Shown here: positions 19,895 to 29,979 of the stretch, piece by piece
Numbering within the stretch: the stretch's first letter is position 1
Layout of the letters: every line of letters starts with the position of its first letter
Assembly: GCA_028288765.1 (NCBI GenBank)
Contig: JAQGHQ010000412.1
Coordinates: 1 to 64,000 of the forward strand
DNA length: 64,000 nucleotides
Reading direction: 5' to 3'
Source: Gemmataceae bacterium
GTDB taxonomy: Bacteria; Planctomycetota; Planctomycetia; Gemmatales; Gemmataceae
The notes under the pieces: model-generated
What the model saw: only the letters and a program-made list of their open reading frames with translations
Database searches by the model: none
Told to the model about the DNA's origin: nothing
Made by a program: the position numbers and the translations under genes

Positions 19895-20650
19895 GTGGGG
19901 TCGATCAAGTCCTCCGTCGCCGCCGTCGTCAACTGGGCGGCCCGGCCGTTCGGGATGGCGGTCGTGCCGGCCTGGCGGTGGCGGGAGTTCCACGCCATCC
20001 CGGACCAGACGTTCCCGTTCGCCGGCCGGGAGTTCCTGTACTTCCTCCACCACTACAACTGCGGCCGCCACCCGGTGACGGGGACCGAACGGATGGTCGA
20101 ACTGGCCCTCGCCGATCGGTGGCTTTCCCGCGCGTCCCCGACAGAGGTGGTCGAGGTCGGGGCGGTCACCCCGTACTACTGGCCCGGCCGGGTCGGCCGG
20201 GTGGTGGACCCGACCGACCCCCACCCCCAAGTATCCGACCGGACGTCGATCCTGGACCTGGACATGACCGGCCGGGCGGTCCTGTGCCTGTCCACCCTGG
20301 AGCACGTGGGGAGCGGGGAATACGGTCTCCCGCCCGACCCCGCCGCCCTCCGGCGGGCGGTGGACAAGCTGTTCGCCGAGGCGCGGGCGTTCCTGGTCAC
20401 CATCCCGGCCGGGTACACCCCGCACGCCGACCAGATGGCCTTCGAGGCCCCGCTCCCGGCGGACGTGGCGGCCCGGTTCCTGGTCCGCTCCCCGTCCCCC
20501 CCGTACTGGCGGGAGGTGTCCGACCCGACGGCCGCCCGCCGCCCGTACGGCCCGCACGTCCGGGCCCCCGGAGACCCGCTCGGGGCGAGCGGGCTGGTGG
20601 TCTGGGAACGGGGCGGGTACCTCGGCGGGGCGGAGGCCGGACCCGGATGA
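19895..20650 (+). CDS. Methyltransferase-like hypothetical protein
   Basis: Collinear in operon, GTG start; TEVVEVGAVTPYYW...ILDLDMTGRAVLCLSTLEHVG weakly resembles SAM-methyltransferases. Confidence 0.5.
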   Translation: MGSIKSSVAAVVNWAARPFGMAVVPAWRWREFHAIPDQTFPFAGREFLYFLHHYNCGRHPVTGTERMVELALADRWLSRASPTEVVEVGAVTPYYWPGRVGRVVDPTDPHPQVSDRTSILDLDMTGRAVLCLSTLEHVGSGEYGLPPDPAALRRAVDKLFAEARAFLVTIPAGYTPHADQMAFEAPLPADVAARFLVRSPSPPYWREVSDPTAARRPYGPHVRAPGDPLGASGLVVWERGGYLGGAEAGPG

Positions 20651-21837
20651 AGGTCGGGATCTACCAGGAACCCCGTGGCCCGGCGATCGGCGGCGGGGAG
20701 TACGTCCTCGCCGTGCTCGCCCAGGCCGTCCGGGCGGCCGGGCACGAGGTCGACGTCGTCCACCACTGCCCCGACCTGACGGTCGGGCGGGTCGCGGACT
20801 TCTTCCGAATGGACCTGACCGGGGTCGGGGAGCGGCGGCTGTCCCCCCCCGGGCCGTGGGCCGCCCCCGCCGCCCCGGCGTGGCGACTGCGGGCGGCGAT
20901 GAGGGGATGGGCGAAGGACGCGAGCGAGCCGTACGACCTGTTCGTGTGCGTCACCCACAAGCCGCCCCCGTTCTGCCACGCCCGGGCGGGCCTCCTGTAC
21001 GTCCTCTTTCCGACGTTCGACCGGTGGGCGAACTGGCCGTGGAACGTCCGCCCGGGGTGGGGCCTCGGGGCGGTGAAGGCCCGCCTCCGGCGGACGGTGT
21101 ACGAGGCCCTGTGGCGGGACCGGATGCGGTCGTACTCCGCGGTCGCGGCGATCTCGGAGTTCGCCCGCCGGTGGACCTCCCGGGCCTGGGGCGTTGACCC
21201 GGCCGTCATCTACCCGCCGGTGGAGACCGACCCGTGCCCGGGGGTGAAGGAGGACCGCGTCCTCGTCCTCGGCCGGTTCACCCCGGTGAAGAAGCAGGCC
21301 GACCTGGTGCGGGCGTTCCGCCGGCACCGGGGGCGGTTACCCGGGTGGGCGCTGGCGTGCGTCGGCGGGATGGCGGACACGCCCGCGGCCCGGGCGTACC
21401 TCGGGGAGGTCGAGCGGGACGCCGGGGCCGATGTGGAGCTGGTGGTGAACGCACCCCGCCCCCGGGTCCACGCCGAGCTCGGCCGGGCGAAAGTGTTCTG
21501 GCACGCGATGGGAATCGGCGTGGACGAGACGAGCGACCCGGGGCTGATCGAGCACTTCGGGATCGCGACCGTCGAGGCGATGGCCGCCGGGTGCGTCCCG
21601 GTGGTCGTCGACCGCGGCGGGCAGAGGGAGATCGTGACCCACGGGGAGACGGGGTTCCTGTGCTCGTCCTTCGACGAGTTCGCCGCCCGGACCGTCGAGC
21701 TCGCCGCCGACCCGGTCCGGCTCGCGAAGATGGCGGCCGCCGCCCGGGACCGGGCCGCTACCTTCTCCCGCGGGGAATTCGTCCGGCGAATGATGGGGGC
21801 GCTCCGGCCGTACCTGGGGGGGGAGGGCAGCCCGTGA
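20647..21837 (+). CDS. Glycosyltransferase family 4-like
   Basis: VLVLGRFTPVKKQADLVRAF; HFGIATVEAMAAGCVPVVVDRGGQREIV. Confidence 0.88.
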   Translation: MKVGIYQEPRGPAIGGGEYVLAVLAQAVRAAGHEVDVVHHCPDLTVGRVADFFRMDLTGVGERRLSPPGPWAAPAAPAWRLRAAMRGWAKDASEPYDLFVCVTHKPPPFCHARAGLLYVLFPTFDRWANWPWNVRPGWGLGAVKARLRRTVYEALWRDRMRSYSAVAAISEFARRWTSRAWGVDPAVIYPPVETDPCPGVKEDRVLVLGRFTPVKKQADLVRAFRRHRGRLPGWALACVGGMADTPAARAYLGEVERDAGADVELVVNAPRPRVHAELGRAKVFWHAMGIGVDETSDPGLIEHFGIATVEAMAAGCVPVVVDRGGQREIVTHGETGFLCSSFDEFAARTVELAADPVRLAKMAAAARDRAATFSRGEFVRRMMGALRPYLGGEGSP

Positions 21838-22805
21838 CGGTCCCGCTCGTATCGGTCGTGATCCCGTGCTACCGGCAGGGGCACTTCCTCCCGGCGGCCG
21901 TGGCGAGCGTGTTCGCGCAATCCCACCCGGCCGTCGAACCGGTGGTGGTGAACGACGGGTCGGACGACGACACCCACGATGTGGCCACCCGGTACGGGTC
22001 CCGGATCGTCTACGTCCGGCAGGAGAACAAGGAGCTGCCGGCCGCCCGGAACGCGGGGATCAGGGCGTCGCGTGGGAAATACCTGTTATTCCTGGACGCC
22101 GACGACCTGCTCCACCCGGACGCGATTGCCTGGCTCCTCGGGGCGGCGGGCGGGGCCGAGGACCGCCTCGGCGTGCTCGGGTACGCCGAGTTCACCACCG
22201 ACCCGGCCGACCCGACTAATGTCTCGGTCCTGCCGACCGTGCCCGCATTGCTCCCGTACCTGATCCACGCGAACCTCGGCCCGCCGCACACGTACCTGAC
22301 GTCCCGGGCGGCGGTGGACGCGGTCGGCGGGTTCGAGCCGGCCCTCCGGTCGTGCGCGGACTGGGACCTGTGGCTCCGGCTGGCCGCGGCCGGGGTGTCG
22401 TACCGGCCGGTGAACCGGATCGGGGCGTACTACCGGCGGACGCCCGGGTCGATGAGCTCGGACCCGGTGCGGATGCTCACCTACCGGGCCGAGGTCCTCC
22501 TCCGGGCGATCGATCTGTTTACCCGGTCCGGGCCCTTGCTCGCGGCCTGGGGCGAGAACCTGGTCGTGGCCGCCCGGCGGGTCCGCCGGCGGTGCTGGGC
22601 CCAGGTCGCCCGACCGGACCTCGTCGAGAGGCTGACCGCCGCCCTCCGCGGGCTGGCCGCCCGCGGGTTCCGCCCGGCGGCCGGCGGCAAGGAGGCGGTC
22701 CTCTCCCGGGTCATCGGCCCGGACCGGGCGGAGCTGCTGCTACTCGGGTACTACCGCCGGTTCGACCGGGCGGTGTACCGGCACTACCAGGAGGGCTACA
22801 CCTGA
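21834..22805 (+). CDS. Glycosyltransferase family 2
   Basis: VSVVIPCYRQGHFLPAAVASVFAQ; VVNDGSDDDT; LLFLDADDLLHPDA; GTG start. Confidence 0.9.
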   Translation: MTVPLVSVVIPCYRQGHFLPAAVASVFAQSHPAVEPVVVNDGSDDDTHDVATRYGSRIVYVRQENKELPAARNAGIRASRGKYLLFLDADDLLHPDAIAWLLGAAGGAEDRLGVLGYAEFTTDPADPTNVSVLPTVPALLPYLIHANLGPPHTYLTSRAAVDAVGGFEPALRSCADWDLWLRLAAAGVSYRPVNRIGAYYRRTPGSMSSDPVRMLTYRAEVLLRAIDLFTRSGPLLAAWGENLVVAARRVRRRCWAQVARPDLVERLTAALRGLAARGFRPAAGGKEAVLSRVIGPDRAELLLLGYYRRFDRAVYRHYQEGYT

Positions 22806-23761
22806 CCCCCCCCCGCCTGACCGTCGCCGTCTGCACCTGGAACCGGGCCGGGCTTTTGGACCAGACCCTGGGCCGGATGCGGGACCTCCACACCCCCGCC
22901 GGGCTGGCCTGGGACCTGGTCGTCGTCAACAACAACTCCACCGACGACACGGACGCGGTAATCGAGCGGCACCGGCCGCACCTCCCGCTGACCCGGGTGT
23001 TCGAGCCGCGGCAAGGCCACTCGAACGCCCGCAACGCCGCCCTCGCCGCGGCCACCGGAGAAGTGGTGGTCTGGACCGACGACGACGTGGACCCCGACCC
23101 GGAATGGCTCGCGGCCGCGGCCGACGCGTTCGCCCGGCACCCCGACGCCGCGGCCGTCGGGGGGCCGATCGAGCCGTGGTTCCCGACCGCACCGGACCCG
23201 GACCTGGCGGCCGTGTTCGCCCCGCTCCGGGTCGGGTACTGCGGGGTCGACCACGGCCCCACCGAGCGGTGGCTGGGCCCCGGGGAGTCGATCTACGGGG
23301 CGAACATGGCGTTCCGGCGCGCGGCCGTGGCCGGCCTCCGGTTCGACCCCCGGACCGGCCGGAACGGGACCGCGCTCGGGAGCGGAGACGATCTGGCTTA
23401 CGTCGCCGCCGTCCGGGCCGCCGGGGGGAAAATCCTCTGGGCCCCGCGGATGAGACTCCGGCACTACGTCGACCCGGAGCGGATGACCCTGGATTACCTG
23501 AAGCGGTACTCTCGGGACAACGCCCGGGTGGACGTGCTGATGTCTTCGCCCGCCCAGGTCCCGACCCTGTTCGGCCTTCCCCGGTGGGTCGTCCGGAGGT
23601 ACGCCGCCGCGGTCGTGCGCTGCTGGGCGGCCGGGCTGACCGGCGGCCGGCGTCGCCGGCTCGAAGCGACCCTGGAAAAATGGGACCTCCGGGGGCGGAT
23701 CGCCGGCTACCGGGCGCTCGCGCGGCCGCCGGCCGCGGTGGCAACCCCGGCGGGTGCCTGA
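22802..23761 (+). CDS. Glycosyltransferase family 2
   Basis: LTVAVCTWNRAGLLDQTLGRM; VNNNSTDDT; VVWTDDDVDPDPEWL; no clear ATG, start uncertain. Confidence 0.82.
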   Translation: MTPPRLTVAVCTWNRAGLLDQTLGRMRDLHTPAGLAWDLVVVNNNSTDDTDAVIERHRPHLPLTRVFEPRQGHSNARNAALAAATGEVVVWTDDDVDPDPEWLAAAADAFARHPDAAAVGGPIEPWFPTAPDPDLAAVFAPLRVGYCGVDHGPTERWLGPGESIYGANMAFRRAAVAGLRFDPRTGRNGTALGSGDDLAYVAAVRAAGGKILWAPRMRLRHYVDPERMTLDYLKRYSRDNARVDVLMSSPAQVPTLFGLPRWVVRRYAAAVVRCWAAGLTGGRRRRLEATLEKWDLRGRIAGYRALARPPAAVATPAGA

Positions 23762-23762
23762 C

Positions 23763-24746
23763 ATGGACCTGAGCGTCATCATCCCCGCGTACAACCGCGA
23801 GCGGACCATCGGGGCGACGATCGAATCGGTCCTGGGGTGCGGGGCCGGGGCGGAAATCGTCGTGATCGACGACGGCTCGCGGGACCAGACGGTCGAGGTC
23901 GCCCGCGGGTATGGCCCGGCGGTGACAGTGCTGCAACAGGCGAACGCCGGCCCGGCCGCGGCCCGCAACACCGGGTTCCGGACCTCGGTTGGGGCGGTCG
24001 TCGCTTTCCTCGACTCCGACGACGTGTGGCACCCCGGGGTCGTCCCGGACTGCCTCCGGACACTCCGGGAGCATCCCGAGATCGCCGTCTTGTTCTGCGA
24101 GACGCTCTTCGGAAACGCCGCGGACGGGTACCGCCCGCTCAGTCCGGTCACGGGGCGGGGCCGGTTCGCCGAGCTGCTAACCGACCCGCTCGGGCCGGAC
24201 CTGTACCGTCTTGACCGGCCCGTCCTGGTGCGCCGGATGATCGACCGGAACCAGGTGTTCCTGGGGTCGACCCTGATCCGCCGGGCCGCGATCGAGACGG
24301 TCGGACTGTTCGACGAGACCCTGTTCGGCGGGGAAGACTACGAGCTCTGTTTGCGGCTGACGGCGGCGTGCCGGTTCGCGTTCTGCTCCCGGCCGCTGGC
24401 GCGGTACGAAAAGCACCCGGGCGGGCTCTCCGCGGACCCGGACCGGATGGCCCGCGAGTTCGCGCTGGCAGTCCGCAGCCTCGCCCGCCGGCCCGATCTG
24501 CTGACCCCGGCCGAGCGGGTCTTGGTCCGCCAGACGCTGCGAGACCTCATGTTCGCATACGGCTACCAGGCGTACGACCGGGGCGACATGGCGGAAGCGC
24601 GGAAGCGGTTCGCCACGGCGTTTCGGGAGGCCGGGCCGTCGTTGCGGGCCGGGGCGTACTGGGCGGTGTGCCGGCTGCCCGGGGCGGTGGCCCGGTCGGT
24701 CCGCCGGGTCAAGCGGGCGGTCGGCCGCCCGGGCGGTGGTCCGTGA
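23763..24746 (+). CDS. Glycosyltransferase family 2
   Basis: MDLSVIIPAYNRERTIGATIESVL; VIDDGSRDQT; FLDSDDVWHPG. Confidence 0.9.
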   Translation: MDLSVIIPAYNRERTIGATIESVLGCGAGAEIVVIDDGSRDQTVEVARGYGPAVTVLQQANAGPAAARNTGFRTSVGAVVAFLDSDDVWHPGVVPDCLRTLREHPEIAVLFCETLFGNAADGYRPLSPVTGRGRFAELLTDPLGPDLYRLDRPVLVRRMIDRNQVFLGSTLIRRAAIETVGLFDETLFGGEDYELCLRLTAACRFAFCSRPLARYEKHPGGLSADPDRMAREFALAVRSLARRPDLLTPAERVLVRQTLRDLMFAYGYQAYDRGDMAEARKRFATAFREAGPSLRAGAYWAVCRLPGAVARSVRRVKRAVGRPGGGP

Positions 24747-25726
24747 GAGCGGGCTCGCGCGTGTGGATCGTACCGGTCAACTTCAACGGCCTGGAGGACA
24801 CCCGCAAGTGCCTCCGGTCGCTCGCAGAGCTGTCGATCCCCGTCTCGGTCGTGGTGGTGGACAACGCCTCGATTGACGACCCGACGGCGGTCTTGAAGGC
24901 CGAGTTCCCGTGGGCCCATCTCGTCCGAAACCCGGTCAACGGCGGGTGGTCCGGGGGGAACAACACCGGCATCCGGTACGCCCTCGACCGGGGGGCGGAG
25001 CAGGTCATCCTGCTGAACAACGACACCACCGTTCACCCGGACCTGGCGGCCCGTCTGCTCGCCGCGGCGGACGCGCATCCCGACTTCGGCGTGATCGGCC
25101 CGGTGATCCGGTACATGGACGAGCCGGACCTGACGATGACCGACGGGACCGTGTTCAACCGGCCCGGCTACCCGGGGTTCTTCCAGCGGCAGGCCGTTCC
25201 CGAGCGGGCGACCGACCCGCCCGCGGTCGACGAGGTCGACATCGTCAACGGGTGCTGCATGATGGTCCGGGCGGACGTGTTCCGCCGGGTCGGGCTGATC
25301 GACGACCGGTTCTTCCTGATCCACGAGGAGGCGGACTTCTGCCTGCGGGTGCGGGAGGCCGGGTGGACGTGCGGGGTACTGGCCGAGGCGCTGGTGTGGC
25401 ACAAGGGGTCGAGTGCGTTCAAACGGTCGGGGAAGCGGTGGCAGCGGTACTACGACACCCGGAACCTCGGCCTGTTGCTCTCCAAACACCTGACCCACAC
25501 CCGGACCGGCCGCCGCGGCCTCGCGGCCTACGCCCTCTACCTGCGGTACGCCTACCACCGGTACTGCCACGAGCGCGAAGGCGGACAGACGGACGCGGCC
25601 GACGCCGTGTTGGAGGGGCTGATCGACGCGGCGACGCGGCGGTTCGGCCCGCACCGCCCGCGGCGGCGCTGGGCAGTCCCGGTCCTGCGCTCGGTGTTCG
25701 AGGCCACCCGCCGGCTGAAGCCCTGA
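24743..25726 (+). CDS. Glycosyltransferase family 2 (rhamnosyltransferase-like)
   Basis: IVPVNFNGLEDTRKCLRSL; VVDNASIDDP; NGGWSGGNNTGIRYAL; LLNNDTTV; FFLIHEEADFCLRVREAGW; GTGA overlap. Confidence 0.9.
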   Translation: MRAGSRVWIVPVNFNGLEDTRKCLRSLAELSIPVSVVVVDNASIDDPTAVLKAEFPWAHLVRNPVNGGWSGGNNTGIRYALDRGAEQVILLNNDTTVHPDLAARLLAAADAHPDFGVIGPVIRYMDEPDLTMTDGTVFNRPGYPGFFQRQAVPERATDPPAVDEVDIVNGCCMMVRADVFRRVGLIDDRFFLIHEEADFCLRVREAGWTCGVLAEALVWHKGSSAFKRSGKRWQRYYDTRNLGLLLSKHLTHTRTGRRGLAAYALYLRYAYHRYCHEREGGQTDAADAVLEGLIDAATRRFGPHRPRRRWAVPVLRSVFEATRRLKP

Positions 25727-25727
25727 T

Positions 25728-25844
25728 GAGTTCACCGCGGAGACCGCAAAGACCGCGGAGGAGAAGTCAATCAAACGTCGGAATCGAGAGCCGTTGTAGG
25801 TTCGGTTCTTCCTCTGCGGTCTCCGCGTTCTCCGCGGTGAACTC
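25728..25844. repeat. Intergenic inverted repeat (GAGTTCACCGCGGAGA / TCTCCGCGGTGAACTC)
   Basis: Perfect 16-bp outer arms with imperfect continuation inward (accgcggagg / cctctgcggt). Confidence 0.92.
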
Positions 25845-25882
25845 TTGGTATTCATCTGACCCCGGCTCGATGGAGTCCGTCC

Positions 25883-27121
25883 TTGGCTGACCAGCTGTTG
25901 TCGCCGGACCGCGCCGCCGTGCAAACCGAGTCCCGGCCGCTCCGCCTCCTCTTCGTGAAGGACTCGCTCCAGTGGCCGCGGTCGAGCGGCCACGACGTTC
26001 ACTGCTTCAACATGATGCGGGCGCTCTCGCAGCTGGGGCATGAGGTCGGGCTACTGACCGCGAGCGACCCCGTCCCGGAAGCGGTCGCCGGGCTGCCTCT
26101 GTGCCTGCGCAGGGTTTTCCCATCCGCGGGTGATGTGGTCGAAGGCCCCGAACCAATCCTCAGTCGGCTGCAAGAAAAATTCCGAAGTTACTGGGGGATC
26201 GACCCGCAGCGCATTCGGGCCGTGGGCCGCGCTGCGGCCGACATGGCGGCCGACGCCGTGGTGGTCGTGGGGCTCAACGTCCTCCCCTACCTGGGCGCGG
26301 TCAAGGACCGGCTCCGCATCTGGTACGCCGCGGACGAGTGGTTCTGGCACCACGCCTCGCAGGTGAAGCTCCTGAAGCCCGGGACCTGGCGCGAGATGCG
26401 GCAAGCGGTGCTCAAGGGGCTGTACGAGCGGGCCTACAGCTCGCTCCTCGACCGCGTGTGGGTGGTCACCGACGCCGACCGCCGGGCGATGCGCTGGGTG
26501 GCCGGCGTCCGGGGGGTCGATGTGCTCCCCAACGGGGTGGACAGCGAGCACTTTCGGCCGATCGATGTTTCTCAGCAGGAGCGCAGCTGCGCGTTCTGGG
26601 GCCGGCTCGACTTCGGGCCCAACGTCCAGGCGCTGGAGTGGTTTTGCGCGCGGATCTGGCCTCGGGTCCGGCGCGAACACCCGGACGCCCGGTTTACCGT
26701 CTACGGCTTCCAGCCGACGCCGCCGGTCCGCGCCCTCACCGGCCGGGACGGGATCGAGCTGGTGCCGGACCTGCCGGACCTCCGCAACGAGGTCGCCCGG
26801 CATGCGGTGGTCGTCCTGCCGTTCGTGAGTGGCGGGGGGATCAAGAACAAGCTCCTGGAGGCGGCCGGCATGGGCAAGGCGGTCGTCTGTTCGCCCGCGG
26901 CCTGGAACGGCCTCCGCAACCCTACCGAGTCGCACATGATCCTGGCCCGCACGCCGGGCGAATGGGTGCGCGGGCTGAGCGAGCTCTGGGCGGACCCGGC
27001 GCGGCGAGCGGCAGCCGGGGAGGGTGCCCGCCGGTGGGTGCTCGAACACCACAGCTGGGAGGCCGCCGCGCGGGACGCGGTGGCGGGCCTGGAGAAGTCG
27101 CTCCGGGCGCCGGGCCGGTAA
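25883..27121 (+). CDS. Glycosyltransferase family 4
   Basis: GHDVHCFNMMRALSQLGHEV; VDVLPNGVDSEHF; SGGGIKNKLLEAAGMGKAVV. Confidence 0.85.
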   Translation: MADQLLSPDRAAVQTESRPLRLLFVKDSLQWPRSSGHDVHCFNMMRALSQLGHEVGLLTASDPVPEAVAGLPLCLRRVFPSAGDVVEGPEPILSRLQEKFRSYWGIDPQRIRAVGRAAADMAADAVVVVGLNVLPYLGAVKDRLRIWYAADEWFWHHASQVKLLKPGTWREMRQAVLKGLYERAYSSLLDRVWVVTDADRRAMRWVAGVRGVDVLPNGVDSEHFRPIDVSQQERSCAFWGRLDFGPNVQALEWFCARIWPRVRREHPDARFTVYGFQPTPPVRALTGRDGIELVPDLPDLRNEVARHAVVVLPFVSGGGIKNKLLEAAGMGKAVVCSPAAWNGLRNPTESHMILARTPGEWVRGLSELWADPARRAAAGEGARRWVLEHHSWEAAARDAVAGLEKSLRAPGR

Positions 27122-27141
27122 AGCAGAGCTGTGGGTGGTTC

Positions 27142-29808
27142 TCACTGCCGCCGCAAGAGAAACAACGCAACCAGCACGACCCCGGCGGCGAAGACCGCCC
27201 CTCCGATAGCGACCAGCTTTTTGAACCGCGCCAGCGCCCGGACCTTCTGGGGAACGAACCTCTCGGGCGTGCCGAAGTCTGTCACCTCGACCGCCGGGGG
27301 CGGGGCCGAGTCGTTGGGGTGTTTTTGAAGATGGGCGTGGCCGTACCCGAGTGACAGGAGCAGGACCACCGGCCGGGACAGGGTCCGGGTCTCGAACCCG
27401 CGGAGCCGGGCGACGGAGTCGCGGAAGAAGAACTCGGTCCGCTCCCGGAACCGTGTCTTCTCGGCCCCGCTCGCGTGGCGGGCGGCGTGCCGGAAGACCT
27501 CGCTCTTCCGCATGTCCTGCGCGGCCCAGGTCTCGTTCGGGTACTCCAGGATCTCGGGCCGCTCCAGATAAGGTCGCTCGTGGTCCGCCATCCACCGGGC
27601 GTAGTGCAGCAGGCTCGCGCGGGCGTAGGCGTAAGTCTCGTCGAGCTCGCCCCGCTCGGCCTTGTAGTCGAGGTACCGCCCCAGCGAGTGCAGGAACATC
27701 GTGTAGAACCAGCGGTTCTCGACGTCGAGCAGGTTCCGCGCCGGGACGTCGTCGGCCGGGTGGATACACCGGCGGACGAGCTGGTCGGCCTTGGCGAGGA
27801 AGGCCGGGTCGCCGGTGAGCCGGTGGCCGTCGAGGAGAGCGGCGAGCGAATTGCCCGAACCCCGCCCGGGGCCGTGGTACCCGGGGTCCCGGCTCTGGCT
27901 GGCGAGCCCGGTGTCCCCGCCCGCGAGCCAGCGGAAGACGGTCCGCCGGCCGTCGTCCATGTCGATCACCCACCGGGCCAGTTCGACGGCCGTCTCCCGC
28001 GAGGCCGCACTCCCGGTGAGGTAGTGGTGCAGGACCAGCCCGGTGGTGTAGTTCTGTTCGTTCCCCGGCCCCCCGCCGAGGGCGTACGCGGCCCGCGAGG
28101 CCTTCGCCTTTGGGTCGTCCGGGTCGAGCCCGGGCATGCCCTTCAGCTGCCGGAGAGCCCGCGGGTACGACCGGTGGGTGGCGGTGTCCGCGGGGGCGTA
28201 GTGGTAGGTGTGCCAGAACAGCCCGTGGTTGTACGCGGACTTGTCGCGGTCGGTGTGGTAGATGTCGATGTCGGCGACGTGCGCGGCCAGCTCGTCCATG
28301 TGCCGGAGCCACCGGGCGTCCCCGCCGCGGAGATACTGGTACCCGAACCCCGCGACCGGGTCGTACTGGTTGTTGTAATGCGACACCATCGGCCCCGGCC
28401 CGGCGTGGTAGACGGCCTCGTGGTCGCCATAAATGTCACCGAAGTGCCGCCAGCCGAACTCGTCGATCACCTCCCGCTTGCGGTCGAACGTGTCCGGTCC
28501 TTCGACCGCCGCGTCGACCAGGGCGAGGTAGTCGGCGTTCGGGTCGTCCGCCCGCGGGGTGAGGTACGGCACGACCCCGGCCGCGCAGTACCAGGCCGGC
28601 GGGGCCGCGGCCCGGGCCGGCTCGCGGAACCAGGTCAGGGCCGCGGTCGGGTCGGCTTCGCCCAGGCTAACGGAAAACGTGTGCGTCTTCTGCTCGCCCC
28701 CCTGCAGCTCGTGAGCGGCGGCGGACTGCCGGGGGAACAGCCGGAGGGTCAGGGTGTCCCCGGTCGCCTCGATCGTCTTCGGGAAGTTCTGCCAGAACCA
28801 CGGCATTGTGGTGCCGACCGAGTACACCCCGCGCGTGACGACAACGGCCGGGGTCGCCCGCAGGCCGGTCCGTTCCTGCCCCCCCGTCCGAAGGTGGTAG
28901 CCTCGAAATCGGACCGGGATCTCGCGGTCGCAGTTGATGTGGTTGACACTCTTCCAGTTCTCCCCGCCGCTGGAGTCCTGATAGAGTTCGAGCGGGCCGG
29001 CGATCTGCTCGAATGGTGCATCAACTTCCGGAGAGCAGCGAACCACGGGTTCACCCGCCCCGACCGGGAGCGCCACCGTGAGGGAGGCGTCTTTCAGGAA
29101 GAGCGACCCCGGGTCGCCGAGGTCCCACAGCCCGCCGGGGTGTTCGGCCCGCTCGGGGTTGCGGATGGTGAGGTCGAACCGCACCGTCGCGGAACCGGCG
29201 AAGAAGTGGAGCCGGGCGACGAAGTCGCCGAGCGGCTCCGCCCGGCGCCCGTCGGCCGCCTCGAGCTGGCCGCGCAGGCAGACTTGCACTCGCACCGGCC
29301 CCGGTTCCTCCACCTCCGCCGTTTCGATGACGGGGGAGAAGACCCGGCCGGTCTCGTGTTCGACGAGGAACCGGGTCCGGTCTGCGTCGACCGCCGACCC
29401 GCCGCCGACGGTCGCCGAGCGAAACGGGAACGCACTGCCGACGCCGAGCTCGAACCGCGCGGGGCCGGTCTCGACGGTGACGATACCGCCCACGACCGCG
29501 ACCCGCACCACGGAGCCGGCGGCCGGGATCGGTCCGCCCGCCGAGAGCGTGTACGGCCCCGCCCCGGCCTCCGCCTGCCAGTCAAGCAGCACCCAGCGGA
29601 CGGAACAGTCCGGCCAGCGGTCGAGCGCCCGCGCTTGCAGGCGGATCGTATTCCCCCGGGCATCCCGCAGGCCGAGTTGGGCCGGGTCGGGTAGCGCACC
29701 GCGTGGCCAGGGCACCCCGACCGTGACCGGCCCCCGCCCGGTCGCCGGCCCGGCGACAGTTAACTCGACAGTCGGTTCCACGGGCGGTGCCTCGGGGTGG
29801 CGGGGCAA
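27142..29808 (-). CDS. RIFT-barrel/exo-rhamnogalacturonan-lyase-like enzyme (PcRGLX/YetA-like) with C-terminal TM anchor
   Basis: 888 aa; GVPWPRGALPD...LQARALDRWPDCSVRWVLLDWQ N-terminal pattern; helical-rich C-terminal half; tail KKLVAIGGAVFAAGVVLVALFLLRRQ. Confidence 0.65.
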   Translation of the reverse strand: MPRHPEAPPVEPTVELTVAGPATGRGPVTVGVPWPRGALPDPAQLGLRDARGNTIRLQARALDRWPDCSVRWVLLDWQAEAGAGPYTLSAGGPIPAAGSVVRVAVVGGIVTVETGPARFELGVGSAFPFRSATVGGGSAVDADRTRFLVEHETGRVFSPVIETAEVEEPGPVRVQVCLRGQLEAADGRRAEPLGDFVARLHFFAGSATVRFDLTIRNPERAEHPGGLWDLGDPGSLFLKDASLTVALPVGAGEPVVRCSPEVDAPFEQIAGPLELYQDSSGGENWKSVNHINCDREIPVRFRGYHLRTGGQERTGLRATPAVVVTRGVYSVGTTMPWFWQNFPKTIEATGDTLTLRLFPRQSAAAHELQGGEQKTHTFSVSLGEADPTAALTWFREPARAAAPPAWYCAAGVVPYLTPRADDPNADYLALVDAAVEGPDTFDRKREVIDEFGWRHFGDIYGDHEAVYHAGPGPMVSHYNNQYDPVAGFGYQYLRGGDARWLRHMDELAAHVADIDIYHTDRDKSAYNHGLFWHTYHYAPADTATHRSYPRALRQLKGMPGLDPDDPKAKASRAAYALGGGPGNEQNYTTGLVLHHYLTGSAASRETAVELARWVIDMDDGRRTVFRWLAGGDTGLASQSRDPGYHGPGRGSGNSLAALLDGHRLTGDPAFLAKADQLVRRCIHPADDVPARNLLDVENRWFYTMFLHSLGRYLDYKAERGELDETYAYARASLLHYARWMADHERPYLERPEILEYPNETWAAQDMRKSEVFRHAARHASGAEKTRFRERTEFFFRDSVARLRGFETRTLSRPVVLLLSLGYGHAHLQKHPNDSAPPPAVEVTDFGTPERFVPQKVRALARFKKLVAIGGAVFAAGVVLVALFLLRRQ

Positions 29809-29913
29809 CGGGCTGGGTCGGGTGCTATGTTAGATGCTAGTATGCGACCTAGCCACGCGGCGACAGGCCGCGCCGGGGTCTTTCAGAGCGGCCTGCGTGC
29901 TCCGCGGGCGGTT

Positions 29914-29950
29914 GGGTTCGTCAGGGTTCGTCAGGGTTCGTCAGGGTTCG
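29914..29950. repeat. 10-bp tandem repeat (GGGTTCGTCA, three units plus partial)
   Basis: gggttcgtcagggttcgtcagggttcgtcagggttcg just upstream of the ligase start. Confidence 0.9.
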
Positions 29951-29979
29951 GGCGGGTTCGTCGGGAGAGGGCCGAACGG

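Noticed and set aside
29797-29979. N-terminal extension of the O-antigen ligase ORF
   Set aside because: Extension spans the 10-bp tandem repeat and encodes no plausible signal; the GTG at 29980 leads directly into the first TM segment.
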